Shown here: one piece after another, positions 16,561 to 24,795 of the stretch
Numbering within the stretch: the stretch's first letter is position 1
Layout of the letters: every line of letters begins with the position of its first letter
NCBI GenBank assembly: GCA_904387375.1
Contig: CAJFLE010000005.1
Coordinates: 1 to 64,000, forward strand
Direction: 5' to 3'
Length of the DNA stretch: 64,000 nucleotides
Source: Candidatus Protoclostridium gallicola
GTDB taxonomy: Bacteria; Bacillota; Clostridia; Christensenellales; Pumilibacteraceae
Made by a program: the position numbers and the translations under genes
The notes under the pieces: generated by a model
The model's input: the letters and a program-made list of their open reading frames with translations, nothing else
Databases searched by the model: none
Told to the model about the DNA's origin: nothing

Positions 16561-17556
16561 TCAGATATATTTTTTAGTCCAGTTCGACGAAGAAACGTTG
16601 ATTCCGTTTATCTCTTCCATATAACTCTCGAAACCGTGCTCGTATCTGTTTTCCGTCCACGTCGTTTCGAAGTTATATATCTTAACCGACGAAACGGTGA
16701 CGGGCTCGGCAGTGGAAAGAAAGTACGAGCGCATATACGTGTCGCTCTTCTCCATTCCGAGAATATATTCTATCGCCTCGCCCGTGGCTTCGTCGCCGCC
16801 GAGCGGCCTGCCGAACGCCTGAACTTCAAATTCTTTGCCGTCGCTCTGCGCCTCGTTCCATATCGTGTCGTTGGTGCTCAGCGTGTCCTTTCTGCCGCAG
16901 ATCTGGAATTCGGTCGCGCTCGCGTCGCTGCCCGAAACGTTGGCGCACAGCATGAAGTCGTACGCCGTATAATCGTAGCTCGTACTGTCCGAACGCAGCG
17001 TGTAGCGCAGCATTTCGGAATAGTCCGTTTCGCCGTCTGAATCCGTGTAGTGCTCTTCGGAAAATTCGTCCGTCAGCCCGGAGAGGAAGGCCGTGTCGTC
17101 GCTGCGGTGCGCGTACGAAACGCCGCCCGACGCGTCTTCGGTCAGATAATAGCCGCCGAAGCGCACGCGGCTGTTCTGCGTGTCGAATACCACCGCGCCG
17201 TCGAAGAATCCTGCCTCGGCAAGGAAAACGAAGTTGGCGCAGGCTCGCGGGCAGTCGGCGGCAAACAGTTCGTATTTCATCGTCAGCGTTCTGTCGCCCG
17301 CTTTCATCTCGATGACGGCGACGGGATTGCGCTCGAACATATAGTTGCACGACATATACGTCGGCACGGCGACGCCCACGCTGATGACGATGACGGCGAC
17401 CACGAGCAGCGCGACGGCATAAACCTTGCTGCGCGACGCGCGTTCGGCTTTTTCCGCCTCAGGTCTCTCGCCCGCCGCCCTCGCCTGCTCGTCGCGGCGG
17501 AGCTGTTTGCGCTCTGCCGCCGTAAGTTCGGATTTCTTCATCTTCTTCTTTTTCAT
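16561..17556 (-). CDS. Membrane-anchored cyclophilin-like protein
   Basis: A 331-residue protein with a highly charged cytosolic N-terminus (KKKKMKKSELTAAERK), one membrane helix near 45-67 and an extracytoplasmic domain. That domain has the start of a cyclophilin fold: IEMKAGDRTLTMKYELF, then CPRACANFVFLAEAGFFDG. Peptidyl-prolyl isomerase catalytic residues (the Arg/Phe/Gln set) are not clearly retained. It may therefore be a degenerate PPIase working on exported proteins. It ends an operon and overlaps rluA by four bases. Confidence 0.7.
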   Translation of the reverse strand: MKKKKMKKSELTAAERKQLRRDEQARAAGERPEAEKAERASRSKVYAVALLVVAVIVISVGVAVPTYMSCNYMFERNPVAVIEMKAGDRTLTMKYELFAADCPRACANFVFLAEAGFFDGAVVFDTQNSRVRFGGYYLTEDASGGVSYAHRSDDTAFLSGLTDEFSEEHYTDSDGETDYSEMLRYTLRSDSTSYDYTAYDFMLCANVSGSDASATEFQICGRKDTLSTNDTIWNEAQSDGKEFEVQAFGRPLGGDEATGEAIEYILGMEKSDTYMRSYFLSTAEPVTVSSVKIYNFETTWTENRYEHGFESYMEEINGINVSSSNWTKKYI

Positions 17557-18371
17557 TTCTTTACCTCGAATTCCCTGCCCGCCAGATATTCCAGCGGCGC
17601 GGGAACGGAAAGGAATTTTATTCCGGTTGCGCGCAGACGCTGCACGCTTTCGCCGCGCCTGCGGTTTTCGGCGAAGTCGCCGTATTTGCCGTCGCCGAGT
17701 ATGGGGCAGCCGGCGTGCGCGAGCTGTACGCGCAGCTGATGCGTACGGCCGGTGTGCGGGTACAGCGCGACGTAACTAAGTCCGTCCCCGACGTCCGTCA
17801 CTTCGTAATCGGTTACGGCCTCGACCGCGCCGCGCGACGGCGCGTCCGCCGCCCTGACCAGGCCTCTTTTATCGTCCTTTATGAGATAGCAGCGCAGCGT
17901 GCCGCTTGGCGACGGCATCGTGCCCACGACGACCGCCTCGTACTTCTTTTTCACGGTGCGGGCGCGGAACGCTTTTTCGAGCGCGCTCAGTGCGCGCTCT
18001 CCGCGCGCCAGCACGATTATGCCGGTGGTATTGGTATCCAGCCTGTGCGCCGGATAAAGCTCCCCGAAAGAGGGGCGCAGCATCGCGGGCAGTGCGCGCA
18101 CCGAATCGGTATGCGCGGGCTTGTCCGCGACGACTATATTATCGTCGGAGTAGATCACGTCCGTTTCGGGCGGGGCGAACGACGACGGAAGGAATACTTC
18201 CGCTTCGTCGCCGCGGCATACCCGTACGTCGGAGGACACGCGGGCGCCGCGCAGGCGCACGTTCTTACCCGAAACGAGCAGGCGCACTTTGCCGGCGCTC
18301 AGCCACGGGTATCTTCGGGTCAGCGCGTCGGACAGCATACCGTCGCATTCGCATACGAACGCGTCTTTCAT
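17553..18371 (-). CDS. RluA-family pseudouridine synthase
   Basis: A 272-residue synthase that isomerises uridine in rRNA or tRNA; the target cannot be deduced. An N-terminal S4-like segment (residues 10-60) is followed by the catalytic motif HRLDTNTTGIIVLAR, with the catalytic Asp, and by HTGRTHQLRVQLAH and GCPILGDGKYG. Its start overlaps the feoB stop by four bases. An upstream extension inside feoB is open but lacks a start signal. Confidence 0.93.
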   Translation of the reverse strand: MKDAFVCECDGMLSDALTRRYPWLSAGKVRLLVSGKNVRLRGARVSSDVRVCRGDEAEVFLPSSFAPPETDVIYSDDNIVVADKPAHTDSVRALPAMLRPSFGELYPAHRLDTNTTGIIVLARGERALSALEKAFRARTVKKKYEAVVVGTMPSPSGTLRCYLIKDDKRGLVRAADAPSRGAVEAVTDYEVTDVGDGLSYVALYPHTGRTHQLRVQLAHAGCPILGDGKYGDFAENRRRGESVQRLRATGIKFLSVPAPLEYLAGREFEVKK

Positions 18372-20650
18372 TTGCGTTTTCCGCAGCGGCCGCAGTCTCC
18401 GCCGCAGCCGATGCACGCAAAGCGTTTTTTATGCGCCGCGTGCGCGAAAATCAGCGCCACGACTATGGCGACGCAGGCGGCGATGACCACGCTCACGCCC
18501 GCGCCGGGATTGACGGTGAACAGCGTTGCGATCCAGTAGAACGCGAGAGAAACGACGTACGCCGTGCCCAATTGCAGGGCTATGCCGCCCAGCATCCACT
18601 TGGTTCCCGCCTCTTTCTTTACCGCCGCAAGCGTTGCGATACAGGGTACGTACAGCAGCGTGAACACTATGAACGCCAGCGCGGCGGGCGCGTTGCTGCC
18701 GAACACGACGGCGACGCCGCCGAAACTCTCCATCGTCGAGAGCACGACTTCCTTGGCGACGAGTCCGCTGATGAGCGCGGTGACCGCCTGCCAGCCGTGC
18801 TCGCCCGCGCCGAAGCCGAGGGGCGCGAACACGGGAGAAATCGCGCCGGCAAAGTATTGCAGGAAACTGCGCAGCCCTTCGTAATCGCCGACGTATCCGA
18901 ACACCCACGCTCCGCCGACCACGCCGACGCCGAAGCTCGACAGCAGCCAGACGATGACGTTGAGCGCGAACACGACGGTGCCGACGCGCACGATGAACGC
19001 CTTGGCGTTGTGCCACAGGATCTGGAACACGCGCGCCGCGGTGGGTATGCGGTAAGGCGGCATTTCCATTATAAAGGAAAGCTCGCCGCTCTTCATCGCA
19101 GAGAATTTATTGAACAGCGCGGCCATGGCGATGGCGACGGCGGCGCCGAGCACGTACATACCGAAAATTATAAACGGCTTACCCGTCGCGAAATATGCCG
19201 TGCAGATGGCGGAATAGACCGGGAAGCGCGCCGAGCAGGACATGAACGGCGTCAGCAGTATGGTCTTTTTGCGCATCTTTTCGTCTTCCAGACCGCGCGC
19301 GGTCAGCACCGCTGTCGCAGAGCAGCCGAAGCCCATGAGCATGGTGAACACGCTGCGCCCGGACAGTCCTATCTTGCGGAACAGCCCGTCCGTCATGAAC
19401 GCCACGCGGCTGATGTATCCGCTGTCTTCGAGCAGCGCGAGGAACAGAAAAAGCAGCACTATCTGCGGCAGGAACACGAGCACGCCTCCCACGCCGCCTA
19501 TTATGCCGTCGGTCACCAGGCCTGTCACCCAGTTCCACGCGCCAACGGCGGTCAGACCTCTCGCGATATTCGCGGCCAGCAGTTCGTCGAACACCCATTC
19601 CAGCCCCGTTTTCATCCAGTATCCGGGCATATAGTCGCCGAACGTCAGCATGAAAATCGCCAGCATTATGACGAGGAAGAGCGGGAGCGCCGCCCACTTG
19701 TTCAGGAATACTCTGTCCAGCCCAGAGAATCCGCGGCGGGACATGCTGATTTTTTTCTTGATACGGCCGTGGCGGCGTATGTGCCGGCGCTTGTCCGCGT
19801 CGGCGTCGCATTCCTGACGTTCGCTCTCGGTCAGCGGCACGTTGTGCACCTCGTGCTCGTGCATCTCGCCGTGTTCGGCGGCGACGGAGGACAGAATCAC
19901 GCCGTCGGTTATTTCGTCGATGAAGCCGTAGCGGGCGGAAGCGAGCTCCGCCTGCCTGTTCCCCAGAGAGTCTATGTACTTCTTCTGATCGTCGGTCAGC
20001 GCCAGCTTCCCTATTATACAGGAATCGCGTTCGAGCACTTTTATGGCGGCATAGCGCGCGTCCATGCCGCAGGCGTCGGCGTTTTTGCCTATGACCGTTT
20101 CCAGCTCGCGCACGGGCAGTTTGTCGAGGTAGGTCAGCTCGATGGGATCGTGCCGCCTGCCCGACGCGTAGTCCACCGCGATGGAAAGCAGCATATGTAT
20201 CTCCGAATGGTACTTGGTTTCCATGGGCACGACGGGTACGCCGAGCACTCGCTCCAGCTTGCGGTAGTTGACCGTCATGCCGCGGCGGCGCAGCTCGTCC
20301 ATCATATTGAGCGTGACGATGACGGGCGCGCGGGCTTCGAGCAGCTGCAAGGTAAGGTAAAGGTTGCGCGAAAGGTTGTTGACCTCGCACACGTCTATTA
20401 TGACGTCGTGGCTGTTTTCCAGCACGGCGTCGCGGCTCACGCCCTCTTCGGGACTGTATACGGTAAGCGAATAAAGGCCGGGCAGGTCGCAAACCTCCAG
20501 CCTGTTATGTTCGAACAGTATGGTTTTGGTCACCGCCTCCACCGTCACGCCGTGCCAGTTGCCGACGTGTTCGAAGGAGTGCGTGATCTTGTTGTACAGA
20601 GTGGTCTTGCCCACGTTGGGGTTGCCCACCAGCGCTATTTTACAGTCCAT
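18368..20650 (-). CDS. feoB: Ferrous iron transporter FeoB
   Basis: FeoB imports Fe(II) across the cytoplasmic membrane. The N-terminal GTPase domain has GNPNVGKTT (9-17), DLPG and NMMD. A GDI-like helical region, then two Gate segments and about 8-10 membrane helices follow. The C-terminus ends in a Cys-rich tail, CIGCGGDCGRCGKRK, which could bind metal. At 760 residues it is in range for Firmicutes. The start overlaps feoA. Confidence 0.97.
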   Translation of the reverse strand: MDCKIALVGNPNVGKTTLYNKITHSFEHVGNWHGVTVEAVTKTILFEHNRLEVCDLPGLYSLTVYSPEEGVSRDAVLENSHDVIIDVCEVNNLSRNLYLTLQLLEARAPVIVTLNMMDELRRRGMTVNYRKLERVLGVPVVPMETKYHSEIHMLLSIAVDYASGRRHDPIELTYLDKLPVRELETVIGKNADACGMDARYAAIKVLERDSCIIGKLALTDDQKKYIDSLGNRQAELASARYGFIDEITDGVILSSVAAEHGEMHEHEVHNVPLTESERQECDADADKRRHIRRHGRIKKKISMSRRGFSGLDRVFLNKWAALPLFLVIMLAIFMLTFGDYMPGYWMKTGLEWVFDELLAANIARGLTAVGAWNWVTGLVTDGIIGGVGGVLVFLPQIVLLFLFLALLEDSGYISRVAFMTDGLFRKIGLSGRSVFTMLMGFGCSATAVLTARGLEDEKMRKKTILLTPFMSCSARFPVYSAICTAYFATGKPFIIFGMYVLGAAVAIAMAALFNKFSAMKSGELSFIMEMPPYRIPTAARVFQILWHNAKAFIVRVGTVVFALNVIVWLLSSFGVGVVGGAWVFGYVGDYEGLRSFLQYFAGAISPVFAPLGFGAGEHGWQAVTALISGLVAKEVVLSTMESFGGVAVVFGSNAPAALAFIVFTLLYVPCIATLAAVKKEAGTKWMLGGIALQLGTAYVVSLAFYWIATLFTVNPGAGVSVVIAACVAIVVALIFAHAAHKKRFACIGCGGDCGRCGKRK

Positions 20651-20873
20651 GGCACGGCTCCACGTTTATCATGTCGGCGGCGCTCTCCCTGAGCGCTACT
20701 GAATAGCCGCGCAGCGATACGAGTACGGTGCCTCCGAACGGCGCCGTGCCCGCGACGTATACCTCGCTGCCCGGACAGAAGCCCATATCGAGCAGTCTGC
20801 GGTATTGCGGACCGTCGCCCGATACGGACGTGACGGAATACAGAGTATCCGGTTTTGCGCACGTCAGCTTCAT
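20640..20873 (-). CDS. feoA: FeoA-type iron transport accessory protein
   Basis: A 77-residue SH3-like protein that supports FeoB. The motif RRLLDMGFCPGSEVYV is typical of FeoA. Its ATG overlaps the nrdR stop by four bases, and its end overlaps feoB by eleven bases, so nrdR, feoA and feoB are tightly coupled. Confidence 0.95.
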   Translation of the reverse strand: MKLTCAKPDTLYSVTSVSGDGPQYRRLLDMGFCPGSEVYVAGTAPFGGTVLVSLRGYSVALRESAADMINVEPCHGL

Positions 20874-21352
20874 TCTTTCGCGCTGTCCTTCTCTTCCTTG
20901 ATGATACGCTCGAGATCGCCTATAAATTCCACGAACGTCGTGACGTCGCGGAAATCGCGGTATACGGAAGCGAACCTGACGTACGCCACTTCGTCGAGGT
21001 TTTTGAGTTCGAGCATGACCAGCTCGCCTATCTGCTTGGACGTTATTTCCTGCAGCAGCGTGTTGTATATCTGCTTTTCCACGTTGGACACGGCGGTGTT
21101 GACCTGCTCCGCGGTCACCGGCCGCTTTTCGCACGCCTTTATTATGCCGCGCCGTATTTTTTCGACGTCGAAGGTCTGGCGCGTGCCGTCGTTCTTTACC
21201 ACGAGCACGGGCACGCTCTCCACCACCTCGTAGGTCGTGAAACGCCTGCCGCAGCCCAGACATTCGCGGCGGCGGCGTATGCTTGTCCCGTCCCCGCTCA
21301 CGCGCGAATCTATTACTTTGCTTTCAAGACATCCGCATTTGTTGCACTTCAT
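20870..21352 (-). CDS. nrdR: Transcriptional repressor NrdR
   Basis: NrdR represses ribonucleotide reductase genes when dATP is high. The zinc ribbon is CNKCGCLESKV ... CLGCGRRF with four cysteines (residues 3-34), followed by the ATP-cone (KNDGTRQTFDVEKIRRGI). The 160 residues are standard. It has its own promoter and a good Shine-Dalgarno (AAGGAG). Candidate NrdR boxes lie at 26-72 of this window. It heads the iron-uptake operon. Confidence 0.98.
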   Translation of the reverse strand: MKCNKCGCLESKVIDSRVSGDGTSIRRRRECLGCGRRFTTYEVVESVPVLVVKNDGTRQTFDVEKIRRGIIKACEKRPVTAEQVNTAVSNVEKQIYNTLLQEITSKQIGELVMLELKNLDEVAYVRFASVYRDFRDVTTFVEFIGDLERIIKEEKDSAKE

Positions 21353-21374
21353 CGGGATTCTCCTTCCGCATAGC

Positions 21375-21403
21375 ATTGTAGCATTTTGCCCCGCTGTTGT
21401 CAA
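21375..21403 (-). promoter_or_regulatory. Promoter of the nrdR-feoAB operon
   Basis: TTGACA (21398-21403), 17 bases, TACAAT (21375-21380). The leader is about 15 bases and contains AAGGAG. No NrdR-box-like site is evident here. Confidence 0.75.
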
Positions 21404-21426
21404 GCGCGGAAGGGCGCGGCCCGAAG

Positions 21427-21735
21427 TCAATCGTACAATTTGCAGTTGTCCGCGCACGGCGGACCGCCCGGACCGGGACGTCCCGGCATTTCCCCGCCCG
21501 GAGCCATGTCGATGAGGATGACGTCGGCGCCTATCTTGACGATGCACGACAGCGGTATGAACAGGTTCTGTTCCTTGGCGAAAAAGCCGCTGCGCTTCAC
21601 GGGCGCGACTATACCGAGCGCGGTTTTGGTTTCCACGGATATTATCATATCCACTATATGGCCGAGGCGGGTGCCGTCCGCCGCGTTGACCACTTCTTTT
21701 TTGCGCAGTTCGCAAAACGAAATCTCGCCGTCCAT
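21427..21735 (-). CDS. YlmC/YmxH-family PRC-barrel sporulation protein
   Basis: A 102-residue protein of the YlmC/YmxH family, small PRC-barrel proteins conserved in spore formers. The barrel core is visible in KEVVNAADGTRLGHIVDMIISVETKTALGI (given in part) and FIPLSCIVKIGADVILID. The C-terminus is an unusual Pro/Gly stretch (GGEMPGRPGPGGPP) ending in CADNCKLYD. It is divergent from sigG. Function in sporulation is not defined. Confidence 0.8.
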   Translation of the reverse strand: MDGEISFCELRKKEVVNAADGTRLGHIVDMIISVETKTALGIVAPVKRSGFFAKEQNLFIPLSCIVKIGADVILIDMAPGGEMPGRPGPGGPPCADNCKLYD

Positions 21736-21741
21736 AATAAC

Positions 21742-21770
21742 GTATATATGCGGCGGAGCGCGGATACGTT
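21742..21770 (+). promoter_or_regulatory. Candidate sigma-F promoter of sigG
   Basis: GTATA (21742-21746), exactly 15 bases, then GGATACGTT (21762-21770), close to the sigma-F pattern GYATA-N15-GGNNANANT. sigG is transcribed by sigma-F in Bacillus. The predicted leader is about 95 bases. Confidence 0.4.
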
Positions 21771-21872
21771 ACAGCGAAAATAAATGCGCAAAGCCGCGAA
21801 AAAGCACTAATCGGGGCGGGACGGAATACGCGGCGGCAAACGGCGCAAAATACCGTAGAAGAGGTACCGAAG

Positions 21873-22646
21873 ATGAAAACGAGAGTAGAAATCAGCGGCA
21901 TAGACACGTCGCGGCTGCCCACGCTCACGCACGAGGAGGCGATGGATCTGCTGAAACGCGCGCAGAGCGGCGACAAAGCCGCGCACGAGAAGTTCGTGAC
22001 CGCAAACCTGCGGCTGGTGCTGTCCATAGTGCAGCGATTTTACGGGCGCAGGCAGTCGGCGGACGACATATTCCAGGTGGGATGCGTGGGGCTGATAAAA
22101 GCGATGAACAACTTCAATACCGAGTACAATCTGCGCTTCTCCACGTATGCGGTGCCCATGATCATAGGCGAGATACGGCGTTTCCTGCGCGACTCCTCCG
22201 CCCTGCGCGTTTCGCGTTCCATACGCGACACGGCGTATAAGGCGCTGCAGGTGCGGCACGACCTGGAAACCACGAGCGACCGCGAAGCCACGCACGAGGA
22301 GATCGCCGCCTGCATGGAGCTGCCCGTGTCCGCGGTCACCTATGCGCTGGACGCCATATCCGACCCGGTGTCGCTGTACGACCCTGTGTATCACGACGGC
22401 GACGAAACGGTCATGGTCATGGATCAGATCGCCGACGACAAGTACGATTCGGAAAGGTGGATAAAAAACGTCGCCATAAGCGACGCAATGAGCAAGCTGA
22501 GCGAGCGCGAGCGGCAGATACTGACGCTGCGGTTCTACGAAGGCAAAACTCAGATGGAAGTGTCGGGCGAAATCGGCATTTCGCAGGCGCAGGTATCGAG
22601 GCTGGAAAAATCCGCCATCAAGGAACTGGGCAGGCTCATATCGTAA
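21873..22646 (+). CDS. sigG: Forespore sigma factor G
   Basis: Sigma-G directs late forespore transcription. The 257 residues begin with RVEISGIDTSRLPTLTHEEA, the sigma-G N-terminal signature. Region 2 (YGRRQSADDIFQVGCVGLIKA), region 3 and region 4 (SEREREQ-like helix-turn-helix, GISQAQVSRLEKSA) are all intact. A Shine-Dalgarno (GAAGAGG) precedes the ATG. Here spoIIGA and sigE are not adjacent, unlike Bacillus. Confidence 0.96.
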   Translation: MKTRVEISGIDTSRLPTLTHEEAMDLLKRAQSGDKAAHEKFVTANLRLVLSIVQRFYGRRQSADDIFQVGCVGLIKAMNNFNTEYNLRFSTYAVPMIIGEIRRFLRDSSALRVSRSIRDTAYKALQVRHDLETTSDREATHEEIAACMELPVSAVTYALDAISDPVSLYDPVYHDGDETVMVMDQIADDKYDSERWIKNVAISDAMSKLSERERQILTLRFYEGKTQMEVSGEIGISQAQVSRLEKSAIKELGRLIS

Positions 22647-22652
22647 TATGCG

Positions 22653-22690
22653 AAGCGCCGCGGCAGGCAGCCGCGGCGCTTGTTTATTTA
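22653..22690. terminator. Terminator after sigG
   Basis: GCGCCGCGG pairs with CCGCGGCGC across a seven-base loop, followed by TTGTTTATTT. It overlaps the 3' end of the convergent reductase gene. Confidence 0.75.
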
Positions 22691-23325
22691 AGCATATCGT
22701 TGTCGCGCCAGTAAGCGCCGTCGAGAGTGTCGGCGGAGTCGCGGGAGTGCGCGCGGCGGCCGGCGGCGAAACGGCGGCGCATCGCGAACGTAACGCGGGC
22801 GGGCACGTCGTAATCGATGCCGGCAAATTCCAGACCGAGCAGGCGCGCGCCGGTCAGCGAGGCGGCGTCCGTGCCGGAGCGCACGAGCACGCGCACGCTT
22901 CCTATTCCCCACATGCGCAGCACGTCAGCGGCGTACTTCGCCGCGCCCTTGGCTCCGTCGCCCGAGCACAGAACGACGGCGCGCTTGCCGCGCATCGCGG
23001 GCCGGGGACGGTGCGCCATCGACGCCCAGCGCAGATGGTCGAACAGATTCTGCACCGACGCGGGCACGCCGGCGAAATATACGTCGAACGCCAGCACTAT
23101 GACGTCGGAGGTTTCCATGCTTTTCCACACCGGCATGACGCTGCGGGAGGCGCGGCACTTGGTTTCGCCCTCGCGCACGCAGATTTCGCAGCCTGTGCAG
23201 TATTCGGTCAGCGCCGACGACATGTTCCACACCTTTATTTCCGCGGAAGCAAGCGGCGCGGTAAAAGCCCCGACCAGCTCGCTTACCGCTTTTTCGTCCG
23301 AACTCGTTATAACAGTCGCTCTCAT
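22684..23325 (-). CDS. Flavodoxin-fold NADPH-dependent FMN reductase-like protein
   Basis: A 213-residue protein of the iron-sulfur flavoprotein/FMN reductase type. It contains a cysteine cluster, CTGCEICVREGETKC (residues 38-52), where related flavoproteins hold a disulfide or Fe-S cluster, and the FMN-site pattern SDVIVLAFDVYFAGVPASVQ. The redox partner is unknown. The start at 23325 lies ten bases after a TATACT -10 element with no Shine-Dalgarno site. Confidence 0.75.
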   Translation of the reverse strand: MRATVITSSDEKAVSELVGAFTAPLASAEIKVWNMSSALTEYCTGCEICVREGETKCRASRSVMPVWKSMETSDVIVLAFDVYFAGVPASVQNLFDHLRWASMAHRPRPAMRGKRAVVLCSGDGAKGAAKYAADVLRMWGIGSVRVLVRSGTDAASLTGARLLGLEFAGIDYDVPARVTFAMRRRFAAGRRAHSRDSADTLDGAYWRDNDMLK

Positions 23326-23335
23326 AGTATTATAA

Positions 23336-23364
23336 AGTATAGCAGACAGCGCGGATTTTGTCAA
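23336..23364 (-). promoter_or_regulatory. Short-leader promoter of the flavodoxin-fold gene
   Basis: TTGACA (23359-23364), 17 bases, TATACT (23336-23341), then ten bases to the ATG. Predicted leader of about three bases. Confidence 0.7.
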
Positions 23365-23370
23365 TACGGA

Positions 23371-23400
23371 CAAAAGAAAGGACGCCCCGTAAGGACGTCC
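23371..23400 (-). terminator. Terminator of the SRP RNA
   Basis: GGACGTCC pairs with GGGCGTCC-like bases around a UUAC loop (minus strand), followed by TTTCTTTT. It lies about 15 bases after the SRP RNA closing stem. Confidence 0.75.
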
Positions 23401-23409
23401 GTTTTTTGC

Positions 23410-23682
23410 GAAAGCGCCGTGCATCCGCCGTTGTCGCAGACCGCCGAAGAGTCTCGCGGGCAGTTAACTCGCTCAAAGCTCACTTGTGGCACACGCAAAG
23501 ATCTGCTTAGTGCTGCTGCGGTCAGGCCCTGACACGGTTCACAGTAGAGCGTTGCACAAGACCCTGAGGTCAACGTCACTTACACGCAACTTGCCTTCCA
23601 CGACCTGCGCCGAAGGCGGCGTTCGGTCCTGCTGTAGCGGATTGCAGGTGCAGGGCACCGCTGGCTCCCCACCTAGCACGGC
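23410..23682 (-). ncRNA. ffs: Signal recognition particle RNA, large bacterial form
   Basis: About 273 bases with the arrangement of the Bacillus scRNA, including the Alu domain. The terminal stem is GCCGTGC (5') with GCACGGC (3'). Conserved Alu-domain signatures GCUAGGUGGGG, AGCGGUGCCCUG and GCAAUCCGCU are present, as are helix 5 and helix 8 motifs (UGAACCGUGUCAGG ... AGCAGCAC). The apical loop of helix 8 is unusual: where most bacteria have GGAA closed by C-G, this reads UGAC next to a C-C mismatch. A vegetative promoter precedes it, and an intrinsic terminator follows. Confidence 0.95.
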
Positions 23683-23688
23683 TTTATG

Positions 23689-23717
23689 ATTATATCATTC
23701 CCGCCGAAAAATCGCAA
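23689..23717 (-). promoter_or_regulatory. Promoter of the SRP RNA
   Basis: TTGCGA (23712-23717), 17 bases, TATAAT (23689-23694). Counting seven bases places the start at 23682, exactly at the first base of the closing stem. Confidence 0.8.
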
Positions 23718-24427
23718 GCGTTTTGGCGGTCATTTTCACAGGCAGATACGAACGCTCCGAAAAGCGCGAGCGACGCCGGATCCGATTCGTACGACAGCTC
23801 GGGATGCCACTGCACGCCGACGAAAAACTTCTTCCCCGGCATATACGCGCCCTCGACGATGCCGTCGTCCGAAACGGCCGCGGCGCGAAGGCGGGGCGAC
23901 AGCGTCTTCACCGCCTGGTGATGATAGCTGTTCACTCCCAGTCTGCCGCCGCCGACTATGCGGGCGAGCGGAGTGCCGGGCAGGATATCCACGGAATGAA
24001 ACACGCGGTCGTACGGCGGCTTCATGCAGTGATCGGCGCCCGTTTCGCCCGGCAGATCGATATGCAGCGTGCCTCCGAAACGCACGTTCATTATTTGAAT
24101 GCCGCGGCAGATTCCGAAGGCCGGAATGTCGAGGCGCTCGCACAGCGAAAGGAGCGCGAAGTCCATGGCGTCGCGCTCGCGGCACGGCCTGCCGCAGAGC
24201 GGCGAAAGTTTTTCTCCGTACAGCGCGGGATCGACGTCCTGCCCGCCGGTAAACAAAAAGCCCGCGCATACGCCGGCGGCGCGGGCGAGCGCGTCCGGAT
24301 CCGACGAAAGCGGGAGCATTACGGGCAGCGCGCCGCATTTCTCCAGCGCGCGCATATAGCCGGGAATCATCCAATAACTGCCGCGCTCCTCGTCGACGAG
24401 GGGCGTCACTCCGATAACGGGTTTCAT
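23690..24427 (-). CDS. Class I glutamine amidotransferase, PuuD-like
   Basis: A 245-residue peptidase C26 protein, like gamma-glutamyl-GABA hydrolase, which cleaves gamma-glutamyl amides. The nucleophile elbow is FGICRGIQIMN, and the catalytic His-x-Glu is in VQWHPELSY. GGQDVDPALYGE near the N-terminal third is typical of this subfamily. Its 3' end overlaps the promoter of the SRP RNA. Shine-Dalgarno is AGGAG. Confidence 0.88.
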   Translation of the reverse strand: MKPVIGVTPLVDEERGSYWMIPGYMRALEKCGALPVMLPLSSDPDALARAAGVCAGFLFTGGQDVDPALYGEKLSPLCGRPCRERDAMDFALLSLCERLDIPAFGICRGIQIMNVRFGGTLHIDLPGETGADHCMKPPYDRVFHSVDILPGTPLARIVGGGRLGVNSYHHQAVKTLSPRLRAAAVSDDGIVEGAYMPGKKFFVGVQWHPELSYESDPASLALFGAFVSACENDRQNACDFSAGMI

Positions 24428-24468
24428 CTGCCTGGCTCCTGAGGATTATTTCCCTTTATTCCGCGTCT

Positions 24469-24497
24469 ATTATACTCCCGGCGCGTCCCGTTGTCAA
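24469..24497 (-). promoter_or_regulatory. Promoter of the PuuD-like gene
   Basis: TTGACA (24492-24497), 17 bases, TATAAT (24469-24474). The leader is about 35 bases with a Shine-Dalgarno site: an example of the leadered class. Confidence 0.75.
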
Positions 24498-24576
24498 GCG
24501 CTGACATTTATTTCCGTACTCCCCGCGCGGATAACGACATTTTTTGCGCCCAAACTACGGAATAGAGGAAGATTTT

Positions 24577-24795
24577 ATGGTAATAATCCAACTTGAAGTC
24601 GGAGAGCTCGAGGAAATACTCGCGGCTCTCGCGGAGACCAGAGGTATAACAATGGACAGGCTGGTCAGCGAAATCGTGAACAAATACTTTCCCGCGCCGC
24701 ATAGTATAGATAAGAGCGGCATGGCGGAAGGCTATAAGGAGATGGGAGAAATAAACCTCTCGATTGCTGATGGAATTGACGATAAAAAGAGGTGA
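24577..24795 (+). CDS. mazE: MazE/EndoAI-like antitoxin
   Basis: A 72-residue probable antitoxin directly upstream of and overlapping mazF. The N-terminus ([19 protein letters not shown]) fits a ribbon-helix-helix-like DNA-binding segment, and the acidic C-terminus could wrap the toxin. The ATG at 24577 has an AGAGGAAG Shine-Dalgarno. Identity depends mainly on the mazF partner. Confidence 0.7.
   Translation: MVIIQLEVGELEEILAALAETRGITMDRLVSEIVNKYFPAPHSIDKSGMAEGYKEMGEINLSIADGIDDKKR

Noticed and set aside
17906..20692. Long plus-strand frame opposite feoB
   Set aside because: Same antisense shadow effect; composition is abnormal (His/Arg runs) and feoB is certain on the other strand.
23410..23682. 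tmRNA or RNase P RNA
   Set aside because: No tRNA-like ends or tag frame, and no P RNA core; the match to the large SRP RNA is specific.
24428..24576. Promoter for mazEF
   Set aside because: No -35/-10 pair with acceptable spacing could be found in this interval, so no promoter was called.
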